NCBI GenBank assembly: GCA_017399035.1
Contig: JAFQEM010000031.1
Location: 62,001 to 126,000 of the forward strand
Direction: 5' to 3'
DNA length: 64,000 bases
Source: Clostridia bacterium
GTDB taxonomy: Bacteria > Bacillota > Clostridia > Christensenellales > Borkfalkiaceae
Positions 53,237 to 62,459 of this stretch are shown here, one piece after another. Made by a program: the position numbers and the translations under genes. The notes beneath the pieces were generated by a model. That model saw only the letters and a program-made list of their open reading frames with translations. It was not told the origin of the DNA and made no database searches. The stretch's first letter is position 1. Each line of letters opens with the position of its first letter.

Positions 53237-53365
53237 ACGCGTATGCCTCCTCTCACGAAATTATCCGTTGGCTAAAAACTAATAGTCCAAAAACCGCCAA
53301 CGTTTAGATAACTAAAACTCTCCCCCTTGTTTACGTGCCTAACCGCACGCCTATCTCGTAGGTAT
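53237..53365 (-). promoter_or_regulatory. Structured 5' leader of the SipW/TasA-like cluster
   Basis: The leader of about 120 nt contains two stems on the minus strand: CGTGC/GCACG with a 6-nt loop (53334-53349) and CGTTGGC/GCCAACG with a 23-nt loop (53266-53302). The last lies shortly before the AGGAGG ribosome site. No known riboswitch class was recognised; c-di-GMP consensus elements are not present. Confidence 0.45.
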
Positions 53366-53394
53366 ATTATATATACCTTAACAAAGTTTGTCAA
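53366..53394 (-). promoter_or_regulatory. Fully consensus sigma-A promoter of the SipW/TasA-like cluster
   Basis: Minus strand TTGACA (53389-53394), 17-bp spacer, TATAAT (53366-53371): both hexamers and spacing are ideal. The flanking GGTATA/TATACC at 53361-53377 also forms an inverted repeat over the -10 box, a possible operator. Confidence 0.85.
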
Positions 53395-53582
53395 GTAAAA
53401 ACCCTTAAAAAAATAATTTACACTTTAATTATTATTTTTGTTTCATTTTTTTAATTCCGTTTTATCAAATTTTTACTGTTATTTTTAGTTTAGGACTTTA
53501 AAAAGTCGGTTTTTAACTAAAAAAGTTGCTATTTTTTATTTTTTTGATTATTTTATGCTAAAAAATCTCCGTATAAAAACAA

Positions 53583-53607
53583 AAAAACGGCAAAGTTTGC
53601 CGTTTTT
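53583..53607 (-). terminator. Terminator of cysK
   Basis: AAAAACGGCAAA / TTTGCCGTTTTT, with a T-run on the minus strand. The rest of 53395-53582 is A/T-rich and shows nothing recognised. Confidence 0.8.
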
Positions 53608-53648
53608 AATTTATATTTATACATAAAAAACTAACACGTTTGCGTTTT

Positions 53649-54581
53649 TTACTCTCCGTCAAAGAGTGGCGTTGAAAAATATCTTTCCGCAGTGTCGGGC
53701 AAAACCGTTACCACGGTTTTACCTTCGCCTAAAACTTTTGCCATTCTAATAGCCGCAGCAACGTTTGTGCCTGAAGATATTCCGCACATAATTCCTTCAA
53801 GACGCGCTAAATTGCGTGAAGTTTCAAGAGCCTCTTCATCTGATATTATGCAAATCTTCTCATAAATATTGCAATTAAGCACGGGTGGAATAAGCCCGTC
53901 GCCTATGCCCATTTGGATATGAGAGCCTATCGTTCCACCAGCCAAAATAGCCGCATTTTCAGGTTCAACCGCCCAAATTTTTATGTCTGGGTTTTGCGCT
54001 TTCAAAACTTCGCCTATGCCAGTTATAGTTCCGCCCGTACCTATACCCGAACAAAATCCGTGAATAGGCCCTGCAACTTGCTCTAATATTTCAAGCCCCG
54101 TATGATGGCGGTGCACCGTTGGGTTTGCGGGATTTTCAAACTGTTGGGGAACGTATACGTTAGGGTTTTCGTTTGCCATTTTAAGCGCGTGCTTTAAGCA
54201 ACGGTCAATACAGTCGCCTATATTTCCGTCGTCGTGAATAAGCACAACTTCCGCGCCGTAATGACGAACGAGTTTTCTGCGCTCTTCACTAACCGAATCT
54301 GGCATAATTATAACGGTTTTATACCCTTTAACTGCACCCACGAGAGCAAGCCCTATACCCTGATTTCCACTGGTAGGCTCAACTATTATAGTGTTTTTAT
54401 TTATAAGCCCTTTCTTTTCTGCAGCAGAAATCATATTGAACGCAGTGCGCGTCTTAATAGAACCGCCCACGTTAAGCCCTTCAAACTTAACCAAAATCTC
54501 TGCCGAACCAGGTTCAACCATTTTTGTTAATCTTATCATCGGGGTATGCCCGATTGCTTCTAAAACGTTGTTGTAAATCAT
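53649..54581 (-). CDS. cysK: Cysteine synthase (O-acetylserine sulfhydrylase)
   Basis: 310 residues from ATG 54581, the start that aligns with the family (IGHTPMIRL). Lys43 (GGSIKTR) binds PLP; PTSGNQGIG (70-77) is the phosphate/substrate loop; GTGGTITG binds the cofactor phosphate. It makes cysteine from O-acetylserine and sulfide. No serine acetyltransferase is adjacent. The ribosome site is weak. An earlier in-frame ATG at 54617 gives 12 extra residues. Confidence 0.9.
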   Translation of the reverse strand: MIYNNVLEAIGHTPMIRLTKMVEPGSAEILVKFEGLNVGGSIKTRTAFNMISAAEKKGLINKNTIIVEPTSGNQGIGLALVGAVKGYKTVIIMPDSVSEERRKLVRHYGAEVVLIHDDGNIGDCIDRCLKHALKMANENPNVYVPQQFENPANPTVHRHHTGLEILEQVAGPIHGFCSGIGTGGTITGIGEVLKAQNPDIKIWAVEPENAAILAGGTIGSHIQMGIGDGLIPPVLNCNIYEKICIISDEEALETSRNLARLEGIMCGISSGTNVAAAIRMAKVLGEGKTVVTVLPDTAERYFSTPLFDGE

Positions 54582-54654
54582 ACTTAAAAGAATACTATAT
54601 ATTTTATTTAAAATCAAGAAAATAAGTGCAAAATCAAACTAATATTTTTAAAAA

Positions 54655-56403
54655 TTAGTTTTTGGATAAAATTTTTAACGTTTCACCGTCGTCTTGCTTA
54701 AATTGCAATTTATAAAGTCCAGAATAAATTCCACCCTTATCTACAAGTTGCTCGTGCGTGCCCTGTTCAACTATCTTACCTTGCGCAACCACTGCAATTT
54801 GATTTGCATTTTTGACGGTGGATAATCTATGTGCAACTACGATTGTAGTTCTTCCCTTGCACAATTCATCAAGTGATTGTTGAATTAAAATTTCCGTTGT
54901 GTTGTCTAACGCGCTAGTTGCCTCGTCTAAAATAAGTATAGGTGGATTTTTTAAGAATACACGCGCAATAGACAGCCTTTGTTTTTGTCCGCCTGAAAGT
55001 TTTACACCTCTTTCGCCTATGACTGTATCATAGCCCTTTTCAAGCGTTTGAACGTATTCGTGAATATTTGCACGTTTTGCCGCCTCAATAATTTCCTCTT
55101 CCGTGGCGTCGGGTCTGCCGTATAAAATATTTTCACGTATGCTTGCGTTAAACAAATAAACGTCTTGCTGAACTATACCTATATTTTTGCGTAACGACTG
55201 CGCAGTTACGGTTTTTATATCTTTTCCGTCAACGTAAATTGTGCCGTGTTCTACCTCGTAAAAGCGTGGTATAAGGTGGCAGACCGTCGTTTTGCCGCCA
55301 CCGCTTGGTCCAACTAGCGCAAACACGTCGCCTTGATTTACGGTTAGACTTAAATTATGTAAAACGTTTTTTTCTTCGCCGTAACCGTAAGTAACGTTTT
55401 CAAAACGGATTTCGCCTTTAACGTTTTCAAGCGTTTGAGCGTTTTCTAAATCTTTTTCGCTTTCGGTGTCCATAATTTCTATAAACCGCTTAAATCCCGT
55501 TACACCGTTTTGATATTGTTCCATAAACATTATAAGTTGTCTAACCGGTGCTAGGAAAACGTTGATAGAAACTATAAACGCAGTATAGTCGCCAAACTCA
55601 ATTTTACCAGCGTATAAAAACAAACCGCCTGCAATAAGCACCACAACGTTAAAAATTTCCGTTACGAAAGTTGATGTTGAGTGAAACACACCCATTGCTC
55701 TAAACGCTTTTCTTCTTGCCTCTACAAACGCCTGATTTCCACGTTCAAACTTTTCTTTTTCGCTGTCTGAATTAGTAAATGCTTTGGTTACCCTTATACC
55801 TGAAATACTGCTCTCTAGCGCAGCGTTTATTTGAGCAACAGCCTTTCTGCTTTCCATAAATGCATCACGCATTTTTTTACGAACCAAAAAAGATATTATT
55901 AAAAGTATAGGTACGCAAACGAAAATTATTAAAGTTAAATATACGTTTATGGTCATTAAATAAACAAATGCCGCAATAATTGATATGCCAGATATTATAA
56001 CGTTTTCTGGACCGTGATGAGCAAGTTCGCTTATATCGTTAAGGTCGTTTGTCATTCTAGACATTATTTTGCCCGTTTCGTTATTGTCGTAAAACTTATA
56101 CGGCAAGGTTTGCAAATGTTTGAACATATCTCTACGCATATGCGCCTGCATTTTTACGCCAACCATATGCCCTTGATATTGTATAAAATAGTTAAGCAAC
56201 ATCTTTATTATGTAGAGAGCAAGAACTATACCGCCCGAAATTATAATATTTACGTATTCTTTTTGGGGTATATAATCGTTTAGCATTGCTCTAGTTATAA
56301 TAGGGTAAACTATACCTATCATTGAAACGGCAAGCGCTGCAAACATATCTAGCGCAAACACAAGCCTATGCGGTTTGTAATAAGAAAAAAATCTTTTTAA
56401 CAT
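54655..56403 (-). CDS. ABC exporter, fused membrane and ATPase domains
   Basis: 582 residues. Six-helix type IV membrane domain (1-320) and ATPase with GPSGGGKTT (Walker A), LSGGQKQRLSIAR (signature), LILDEATSALD (Walker B) and the H-loop AHRLST. Resembles MsbA/multidrug half-transporters that work as dimers. Substrate unknown. Good AAGGAGA ribosome site; 13 bp from the histidine phosphatase gene upstream. Confidence 0.92.
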   Translation of the reverse strand: MLKRFFSYYKPHRLVFALDMFAALAVSMIGIVYPIITRAMLNDYIPQKEYVNIIISGGIVLALYIIKMLLNYFIQYQGHMVGVKMQAHMRRDMFKHLQTLPYKFYDNNETGKIMSRMTNDLNDISELAHHGPENVIISGISIIAAFVYLMTINVYLTLIIFVCVPILLIISFLVRKKMRDAFMESRKAVAQINAALESSISGIRVTKAFTNSDSEKEKFERGNQAFVEARRKAFRAMGVFHSTSTFVTEIFNVVVLIAGGLFLYAGKIEFGDYTAFIVSINVFLAPVRQLIMFMEQYQNGVTGFKRFIEIMDTESEKDLENAQTLENVKGEIRFENVTYGYGEEKNVLHNLSLTVNQGDVFALVGPSGGGKTTVCHLIPRFYEVEHGTIYVDGKDIKTVTAQSLRKNIGIVQQDVYLFNASIRENILYGRPDATEEEIIEAAKRANIHEYVQTLEKGYDTVIGERGVKLSGGQKQRLSIARVFLKNPPILILDEATSALDNTTEILIQQSLDELCKGRTTIVVAHRLSTVKNANQIAVVAQGKIVEQGTHEQLVDKGGIYSGLYKLQFKQDDGETLKILSKN

Positions 56404-56416
56404 TTTATCTCCTTGA

Positions 56417-57058
56417 TTAAACTGTAGCCCCTATATCGTGAAGTGTTTTAGTTTTTAAATGTTCGTCATAACCGTAAACTACCATTTTGCCCTGCCCGTT
56501 TTGATATTCCACTATGGAAATTGAGGAATTTGAAACGCGCGGAACGTTTTTAACTTGGTCAATATCTACCTTTTCTAACGCGCTTTTGAGTGCGCGAATT
56601 ACCCCACCGTGAGTGCTTACGAAAATCGTTTTATCAGCATTTTCGTTTGCAATTTTTTCAAAAACACTTTCACACCTTTTTATAAAATCAACAAACTTTT
56701 CACCGCCGTCGGGTTCACATCTGCCTATATTTTCGTAATAAACTTTAGCAGAAGTGTATAACTTGCGAACTTGTGTTATATCTAAACCTTGCCATTTGCC
56801 AACGTCTAACTCTCGTAAGTTTTTGTCAATAATAACGGGGATATCAAGTTGCGTTGAAACTATTTGAGCAGTTTTATAAGCCCTAACTAAATCACTTGAA
56901 TAAATTTTATCAATAGAAAAGTTTTTAACAACGTATTCAGCAGTTTCTTTGGCTTGTATTTCGCCAAGCGCAGTCAACTCTACGTCAAATTGCCCCGAAA
57001 AACGCCCTTCGTCATTAAACTTACTATATCCGTGTCTTGCAATAATTATTTTCGTCAT
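56417..57058 (-). CDS. Histidine phosphatase family protein
   Basis: 213 residues. ARHGYSKFN carries the catalytic RHG triad (Arg8-His9-Gly10); further family sites are ELDVGKWQGL and VSTHGGVIRAL. Phosphoglycerate-mutase-like or alpha-ribazole phosphatase-like; the latter would relate to corrinoid salvage, but no cob genes are next to it. Co-transcribed with the ABC exporter. Confidence 0.85.
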   Translation of the reverse strand: MTKIIIARHGYSKFNDEGRFSGQFDVELTALGEIQAKETAEYVVKNFSIDKIYSSDLVRAYKTAQIVSTQLDIPVIIDKNLRELDVGKWQGLDITQVRKLYTSAKVYYENIGRCEPDGGEKFVDFIKRCESVFEKIANENADKTIFVSTHGGVIRALKSALEKVDIDQVKNVPRVSNSSISIVEYQNGQGKMVVYGYDEHLKTKTLHDIGATV

Positions 57059-57098
57059 TATTTTTTCTCCATAAATATAATATCATATTTTAAACAAA

Positions 57099-57125
57099 AA
57101 AGGAAAGTGTTTGAAACTTTCCTTT
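57099..57125 (-). terminator. Terminator of the GH109-like gene
   Basis: AAAGGAAAGT / ACTTTCCTTT with a 7-nt loop, between the GH109-like and histidine phosphatase genes. Confidence 0.75.
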
Positions 57126-57141
57126 TGATATCACAAGCATT

Positions 57142-58398
57142 TTATTTAACTATTTTTGGAAACTCAAATACGTCAACCGTCTTTCTTTGTTTATACTTGC
57201 CACGGGTAAAGTCTGGGCAATCAACAGGCATTGAACTTTTTGCAATAGATTCTTCTGAAAGCGCAGTTATGCACATCCACGTTACAGCGTCGTATACGTC
57301 GATAGGTAACGGCTTTTTATTCTTTAAGCAATGGAAGAAATTTTTGAGCATTATATAATCCATTCCGCCGTGTCCTGACTTTAATTGTTCGGGCGTGATT
57401 GTCCGCCAGTCGTCAGGTAAATATTCGCTGTAATTTTCTTGCGTGAAAAACATATCTTTATATTTAGTGCTTTCGTGGTCTATGTTATCTAAAATTACGC
57501 TTTGAGTTGTTTGATTATAAAATCCTTTAGTTCCGCTTGCAGTAAGTCCCCTTTCGTAAAGCCTTGGAAGAGTTGTGTCAAGTTTTAAGAAAATAGTTTC
57601 GCCGTTTTCACATTGAATCATAGTGGTGGTAACGTCGCCTTGCTTAAACTCTGCGTCTTTAAGCCTTTCGCTATATTTAGGATTGTTTGCGATATAGTGT
57701 TTCATTCCCTGCGCCTTTGAAGACATAGAAACTACCTTGGTAAACCTATTTCCACTAGTAATATTGAGAAGTTTTGCAATAGGTCCTAATTCGTGAGTAG
57801 GATAATTTTCACAGTTATGTTCCATATATTCTTTTAAGCGATAGTGATGAGTGTCAATTCCGCCTGCAATTTCTTCTCTTAAATCGTGGCAGTAATAACC
57901 TTGACAAAAAGATATATCACCCAAAACGCCATTTCTTACAAGTGAAGTTACAAGCGCCTCGTCTTTATTATAACAGCAGTTTTCCATAAAGAATATAGGC
58001 GTGCCTGTCTGCTCGTAGCAGTCAACTAGTTTCCAACAATCTTCTATACTGTGCGTTCCGCCAACTTCCATTGCTACGGGGATACCTGCTTTCATACCTT
58101 CGATTGCAACTTTAACGTGCATATCCCAACTGGTAGAAATTATAATTGCGTCAACGCCAGAATTCATTATTTCGGTATAATCTTTGGTTTGTCTTGGTAC
58201 AGGGTAGCCGTGTTCAACTATCTTTTGAGTTGCAGCGTCTAATCTTTCTTGAAATCTATCACAAATAGCCGTAACTATTACGTCGTTAGAATTTTTTAAA
58301 ACGTTACCGAGCAAACCTATACTTCCGTCAGTCATTCCGTATGCCGCGCCACGCTGACCTAAACCTATAAAACCTATTTCAAGTTTACCGTCTTTCAT
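57142..58398 (-). CDS. GH109-like Gfo/Idh/MocA protein (chromosomal copy)
   Basis: 418 residues from ATG 58398 (GTGGAGG upstream). Same architecture as the island copy at 2927-4174: GFIGLGQRG, MEVGGTHSIEDCW, MENCCYN, YPTHELGPI, LVRNGVLG, and the ending MPVDCPDFTRGKYKQ. It is its own transcription unit, with a terminator after it. A family-109 type glycosidase or sugar oxidoreductase; not decided. Confidence 0.82.
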   Translation of the reverse strand: MKDGKLEIGFIGLGQRGAAYGMTDGSIGLLGNVLKNSNDVIVTAICDRFQERLDAATQKIVEHGYPVPRQTKDYTEIMNSGVDAIIISTSWDMHVKVAIEGMKAGIPVAMEVGGTHSIEDCWKLVDCYEQTGTPIFFMENCCYNKDEALVTSLVRNGVLGDISFCQGYYCHDLREEIAGGIDTHHYRLKEYMEHNCENYPTHELGPIAKLLNITSGNRFTKVVSMSSKAQGMKHYIANNPKYSERLKDAEFKQGDVTTTMIQCENGETIFLKLDTTLPRLYERGLTASGTKGFYNQTTQSVILDNIDHESTKYKDMFFTQENYSEYLPDDWRTITPEQLKSGHGGMDYIMLKNFFHCLKNKKPLPIDVYDAVTWMCITALSEESIAKSSMPVDCPDFTRGKYKQRKTVDVFEFPKIVK

Positions 58399-58637
58399 TT
58401 TTTCCTCCACAAAAAGGACTTTTTAAGTTATTATACAATCAACGTAATTAGTTGTCAAGCCTTTTAATAATTTGCAACTTGCCACAACTTAAAGATTGCT
58501 TTTATATGATACTAAAATTCCTTTTTTTAATATGTTTATAAGTATTATACCACAACGCATATTTTTGCAGTTTATATATTTGAAGTTAAATTTTGCATTT
58601 TAAGACATAAACAAACGTTAGTTTTATAGGTAAAATT

Positions 58638-58666
58638 AAAACACCCGCAATTATTACGAGTGTTTT
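58638..58666 (-). terminator. Terminator of the serine hydrolase gene
   Basis: AAAACACTCG / CGGGTGTTTT with a 9-nt loop and trailing T-rich bases on the minus strand. The rest of 58399-58637 is A/T-rich without recognised features. Confidence 0.7.
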
Positions 58667-58677
58667 TAGTTAATCAC

Positions 58678-60162
58678 TTATTCTCTTACCGTTCCGCCAG
58701 CAAAACCTTGATAATCTGACATAAAAAATTCTGCGCGTTTTTGCATTGAAATTCCCACGTCATTACCCTTAAACGAAAATATCATAAAACAACTGCCTAA
58801 ACTGCTGTCTATTATATAATTTCTTAAAAGTATTTTTCTATCTTCCACCCAACTTAAATCTGACATACTGTCAAACTGCCTATTTGACGGCTTATCTACC
58901 TGTTCGCCGTAAAAATTCGTTTCGGGGAATTTACCTTTCAACAAGTTATTATAACCAAACTCAATGACCTTTATCCCACGGGCGTTTTCATAAGTTAGTT
59001 TTCCTTTATCATTGTCAAAATCAAACTTAAACCATTTCCAACCCATAGCGTTTTCATCAAGGTCGTAAATTTTGCCGTTAACCTGTTTTTCATAATCACT
59101 GTGAGCCTTGCCGTAATCTACGTTCAACTTAAAGTCTTCAATAGCCTTTTTTAACTTATAGTTATCATCACTCTCTAAAGGTTGGTCTTGCATCTTTTCG
59201 TAAATTTCATAAGTAAATTGTTCAAACAAATAGTCTGCCTCGGTATCGCCGTTACATTGCGTATCGCCTTGGCAAACGAACATTAAATTTTTATCTGGAA
59301 AACAAAACGCACTTTCACAGCCCATACCAAGAAGAGCAAAACCGTGTTTAGTAATCCAAATTTGATATCCGTAGCCGTAATTATGCAACATTGTTACGTG
59401 ATTATTAGTAACGTTGAAAATCTGTTTAGTGGTTGCTTTTTCTATATAATCACGGGGCAACAACTGTTCACCTTTATAATTACCTTTGTACAATATTAGT
59501 TCGGCAAACTTTGCAAAATCACGCAAGGTGCAAACCACACCACTACCACCCCACGCATAGCCGTCAGGCGATTTTACACACCAAATATCTTTACTTACGC
59601 CTATTTTATCAAACTCGGGGCGAAGATATTCTAAAAAGGTTTTTCCCGTTATTTTTTCAACTATAACGCCAAGAATAAAAGTCCCTGAAGTATTGTAATT
59701 AAATATAGTGCCTGCAGGCTTTAATGCTTTAGAACGTTGTGGATGATTGAAAAACGTCCACGCCCACTCTTTATAATCACGCGCAAAATAAGTGTCGGTA
59801 AGCATAGGCACTGCCATTTTAAGCGCATCTTCTACCGTACACTCTTTAATCCATCTATGTTGACTATGATTTGCAAATTCTGGCAATAAATCCATTATTT
59901 TATCTTCAAGTTTAATTTTACCTTCACCTATAAGTTTACCTATTGCCATAGAAACGAAAGTTTTGCTTGAAGAATATAATCTATGCATAAAGTCTTTATG
60001 AAAAGGCTTGCTATACGCCTCGGCAAAAATTTTACCATCACGCACCATCATAAAGGAATGTAAATTAGTTTTTCTGTCTTTTAAACGGTTCATAAACGTA
60101 AGAACGTTTTTTGAACTTATTCCCACTTGCTCTGGCGCACAAAAAATTAAATCGTTTACCAT
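58678..60162 (-). CDS. Serine hydrolase of the beta-lactamase/esterase fold (chromosomal copy)
   Basis: 494 residues from ATG 60162, which has TGGAGA 6 nt upstream; the ATG at 60174 lies on that site. SxxK motif SSSK in the segment RLYSSSKTF, and YNTSGT as the tyrosine motif. The long beta-rich C-terminal part ends as in the island copy (ending YQGFAGG vs YDGWLLA). Cytoplasmic. Substrate unknown; the constant pairing with GH109-like genes suggests linked functions. Confidence 0.8.
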   Translation of the reverse strand: MVNDLIFCAPEQVGISSKNVLTFMNRLKDRKTNLHSFMMVRDGKIFAEAYSKPFHKDFMHRLYSSSKTFVSMAIGKLIGEGKIKLEDKIMDLLPEFANHSQHRWIKECTVEDALKMAVPMLTDTYFARDYKEWAWTFFNHPQRSKALKPAGTIFNYNTSGTFILGVIVEKITGKTFLEYLRPEFDKIGVSKDIWCVKSPDGYAWGGSGVVCTLRDFAKFAELILYKGNYKGEQLLPRDYIEKATTKQIFNVTNNHVTMLHNYGYGYQIWITKHGFALLGMGCESAFCFPDKNLMFVCQGDTQCNGDTEADYLFEQFTYEIYEKMQDQPLESDDNYKLKKAIEDFKLNVDYGKAHSDYEKQVNGKIYDLDENAMGWKWFKFDFDNDKGKLTYENARGIKVIEFGYNNLLKGKFPETNFYGEQVDKPSNRQFDSMSDLSWVEDRKILLRNYIIDSSLGSCFMIFSFKGNDVGISMQKRAEFFMSDYQGFAGGTVRE

Positions 60163-60350
60163 AATTTTCTCCATAATGAATTTAGTTAATTATAACATAA
60201 TTTTTTTGCAATAGTAAGAAATTTAGCAACTTTAAATTATTATGTAAAAAATTGACATAACAAAGTCAAATTAAACCATATTTTAACCTTTTAGAGCATA
60301 ATAACCCACTCTTCGTTAAGGGCATAAGCGTTAGCCGTTTTTTAATCCCC

Positions 60351-60386
60351 AAGCAAAAAGGCTACCACAAGGGTAGCCTTTTTGCT

Positions 60387-60387
<1 letters not shown>
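60351..60387 (-). terminator. Terminator immediately after tRNA-Arg
   Basis: A 16-bp stem AAGCAAAAAGGCTACC / GGTAGCCTTTTTGCTT with a CTTGT-type loop; it begins at the tRNA's encoded CCA. The stretch 60163-60350 holds nothing else recognised. Confidence 0.85.
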
Positions 60388-60463
<76 letters not shown>

Positions 60464-60570
60464 ATTATTTATTTGCTAGGCCGTCTAGAAAGACAGCTTA
60501 AACATTATATGATATTTTTTCTTCTTTGTCAATTAAAAATAAGGCAAAAAAACGCATTTGAAAATATTTT

Positions 60571-60603
60571 AACGGTTAGAGTGGCAAGTCCACTCTAACC
60601 GTT
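60571..60603 (-). terminator. Terminator of the eda-cysS-alaS unit
   Basis: AACGGTTAGAGTGG / CCACTCTAACCGTT, a 14-bp stem, 15 bp after the alaS stop. It rules out a continuation of alaS downstream. Confidence 0.88.
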
Positions 60604-60617
60604 AAGTTTTTAGCGCT

Positions 60618-62444
60618 TTATTTTAATACTGCTTTAATTCTTCTCACACCGCTAGACGAACTTTCTTCTTTCTTTATAACGAAAGTGCCGAGTTCAGCGG
60701 TATTTTTAACGTGAGGGCCACCGCAAATTTGCTTATCAACGCCGTCGATAGTGTAAATTGAAACTATTTGGTCGTCGCTTTCAGCAGTAAACACACCGTA
60801 AGCACCGTTTGCAACCGCGTCGCAATATTTTTCTTCAGTTTTTACAACGTCTATCTTTTTAGCAATTACGTCGTTTACAAAGTTTTCAAGTTCTTTTAAT
60901 TCTTCCGCCGTCATCTTGTGGTCGCAATTAAAGTCAAAACGCAATCTTTCTTCAGTAATATTAGAACCCTTTTGTTCGGTTTGCGTGCCAAACATCTTTC
61001 TCAAACCTGCAAGCATAATATGAGTTGCTGTGTGATATTTTGTGGTGGTTTCCGTCTGTTCGGTAAGTCCGCCTTTTGCTGCTTGCGCTTGCGCTTTAGA
61101 AAGTTCTTGGTGAGCCTTAAAAGCCTCGTTAAAGCCGTTTACGTCAACATTTAAGCCCTTTTCCTCTGCAAGTTCAACGGTGAGTTCTAACGGGAAACCA
61201 AAAGTATCGTAAAGCCTAAACGCTTGCTTTCCGCTAATTTCTTTTTCGGGAACGTAGTTGGGGTCTTTAGTTGCCATAAAAGCGTTCTTTCTTTCCATAC
61301 CCGTTATGCACTTATCAAATTCTTTCATACCCGCAACTAGCGTTGCTTCAAACTTTTTAATTTCTTTATTTATTTCGTCAAGTATATAACTTTCTTTTTC
61401 TACTAGCAACGGATACGCTTGGTCATAAATTTTTTCAATAAATATCTTTGCGACTTCACACATTTCGGTTGCGTCTATTCCCAAGTTTTTGCAATATCTT
61501 ATTGCACGGCGCAAAAGTCTTCTCAAAATATATCCAGCGCCAGTGTTAGACGGAACAATTCCGTTTTTGTCGCCGATTAACATAACTGAAGTTCTAGTAT
61601 GGTCGGCAATAATTCTCATTGCTTTGGTATCTTTTTCATCACAGCCGTAAACTTTGCCCGAAACCTTTTCAAGATATTCGATAGTGCTTGCAAAAAGGTC
61701 AGTTTTATAGCCGTCGTCAAGACCGTTTAAGAACAACAATAATCTATCTAATCCAAAACCCGTGTCAACGTTTTTGTTTTCGAGTTCAGCGTACTTTCCG
61801 CCCTCTAATTTTTTATATTGCATATACACGTCGTTACCTATTTCAACGTATCTTCCGCAATCACAGTTTACGTCGCAAGTGTTGCAACAAGGGTTGTCGT
61901 GGCGGGGGTAAAACCATTCGTTATCAGGTCCGCAAGGCGTACCTACCGTGCCTTCTAATTCCCACCAGTTGTTAGACTTGTCAAGATAGAAAATGTTTTC
62001 CGGTTTAATGCCTAACTCTTTAAGATATCCTGCAGTTTCTTCATCACGGGGGGCTGAGTCGTTACCCTCAAAAACGGTTGAACAGATTTTATTTTTATCG
62101 AAGCCAAAAACTTCGGTTAAAAGTTCAAACGACCATTTAGTTTTTTCTTTCTTAAAGTAATCGCCCAAACTCCAGTTGCCCATCATTTCAAAGAAAGTGA
62201 AGTGAGTTGCGTCGCCAACCGAATCAATATCTACCGTTCTAACGCAACCTTGAACGTTGCAAAGTTTTGTGCCTTGGGGGTGCTTTTTGCCAAGCAAATA
62301 AGGCATAAGGGGTTGCATACCTGCAACGTTAAACATAACGCCTGTCGTTCCGTCGCCTATAAGTGAAACCGCGCCGATATTTACGTGTCCACGTTCTTCA
62401 TAAAATTTAATCCATTTGTCTCTTAATTCTTTTGACGTAATCAT
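60618..62444 (-). CDS. alaS: Alanyl-tRNA synthetase, short form without C-terminal domains
   Basis: 608 residues, against about 870 in most bacteria. Class II core (FEMMGNWSLGDYF, NVDTGFGLDR), the tRNA-recognition region, and a complete editing domain with the zinc-type site HTATH (His471, His475) and CGGPH (Cys574, His578) are present. The protein ends just after this domain, so the DHHA1 and C-Ala parts are absent. Cys186, 187, 190, 194 and 196 (PCCNTCDVNCDCG) form a cluster not usual for AlaRS and could bind zinc. Ribosome site AGGAGCG; 16 bp after cysS. Confidence 0.92.
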   Translation of the reverse strand: MITSKELRDKWIKFYEERGHVNIGAVSLIGDGTTGVMFNVAGMQPLMPYLLGKKHPQGTKLCNVQGCVRTVDIDSVGDATHFTFFEMMGNWSLGDYFKKEKTKWSFELLTEVFGFDKNKICSTVFEGNDSAPRDEETAGYLKELGIKPENIFYLDKSNNWWELEGTVGTPCGPDNEWFYPRHDNPCCNTCDVNCDCGRYVEIGNDVYMQYKKLEGGKYAELENKNVDTGFGLDRLLLFLNGLDDGYKTDLFASTIEYLEKVSGKVYGCDEKDTKAMRIIADHTRTSVMLIGDKNGIVPSNTGAGYILRRLLRRAIRYCKNLGIDATEMCEVAKIFIEKIYDQAYPLLVEKESYILDEINKEIKKFEATLVAGMKEFDKCITGMERKNAFMATKDPNYVPEKEISGKQAFRLYDTFGFPLELTVELAEEKGLNVDVNGFNEAFKAHQELSKAQAQAAKGGLTEQTETTTKYHTATHIMLAGLRKMFGTQTEQKGSNITEERLRFDFNCDHKMTAEELKELENFVNDVIAKKIDVVKTEEKYCDAVANGAYGVFTAESDDQIVSIYTIDGVDKQICGGPHVKNTAELGTFVIKKEESSSSGVRRIKAVLK

Positions 62445-62459
62445 TTTTCAATATCGCTC

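Noticed and set aside
53237..53365. c-di-GMP riboswitch in front of the SipW/TasA-like cluster
   Set aside because: Attractive for a surface-fibre locus, but the conserved CACGCACAGGGC-type core and tetraloop receptor are absent.
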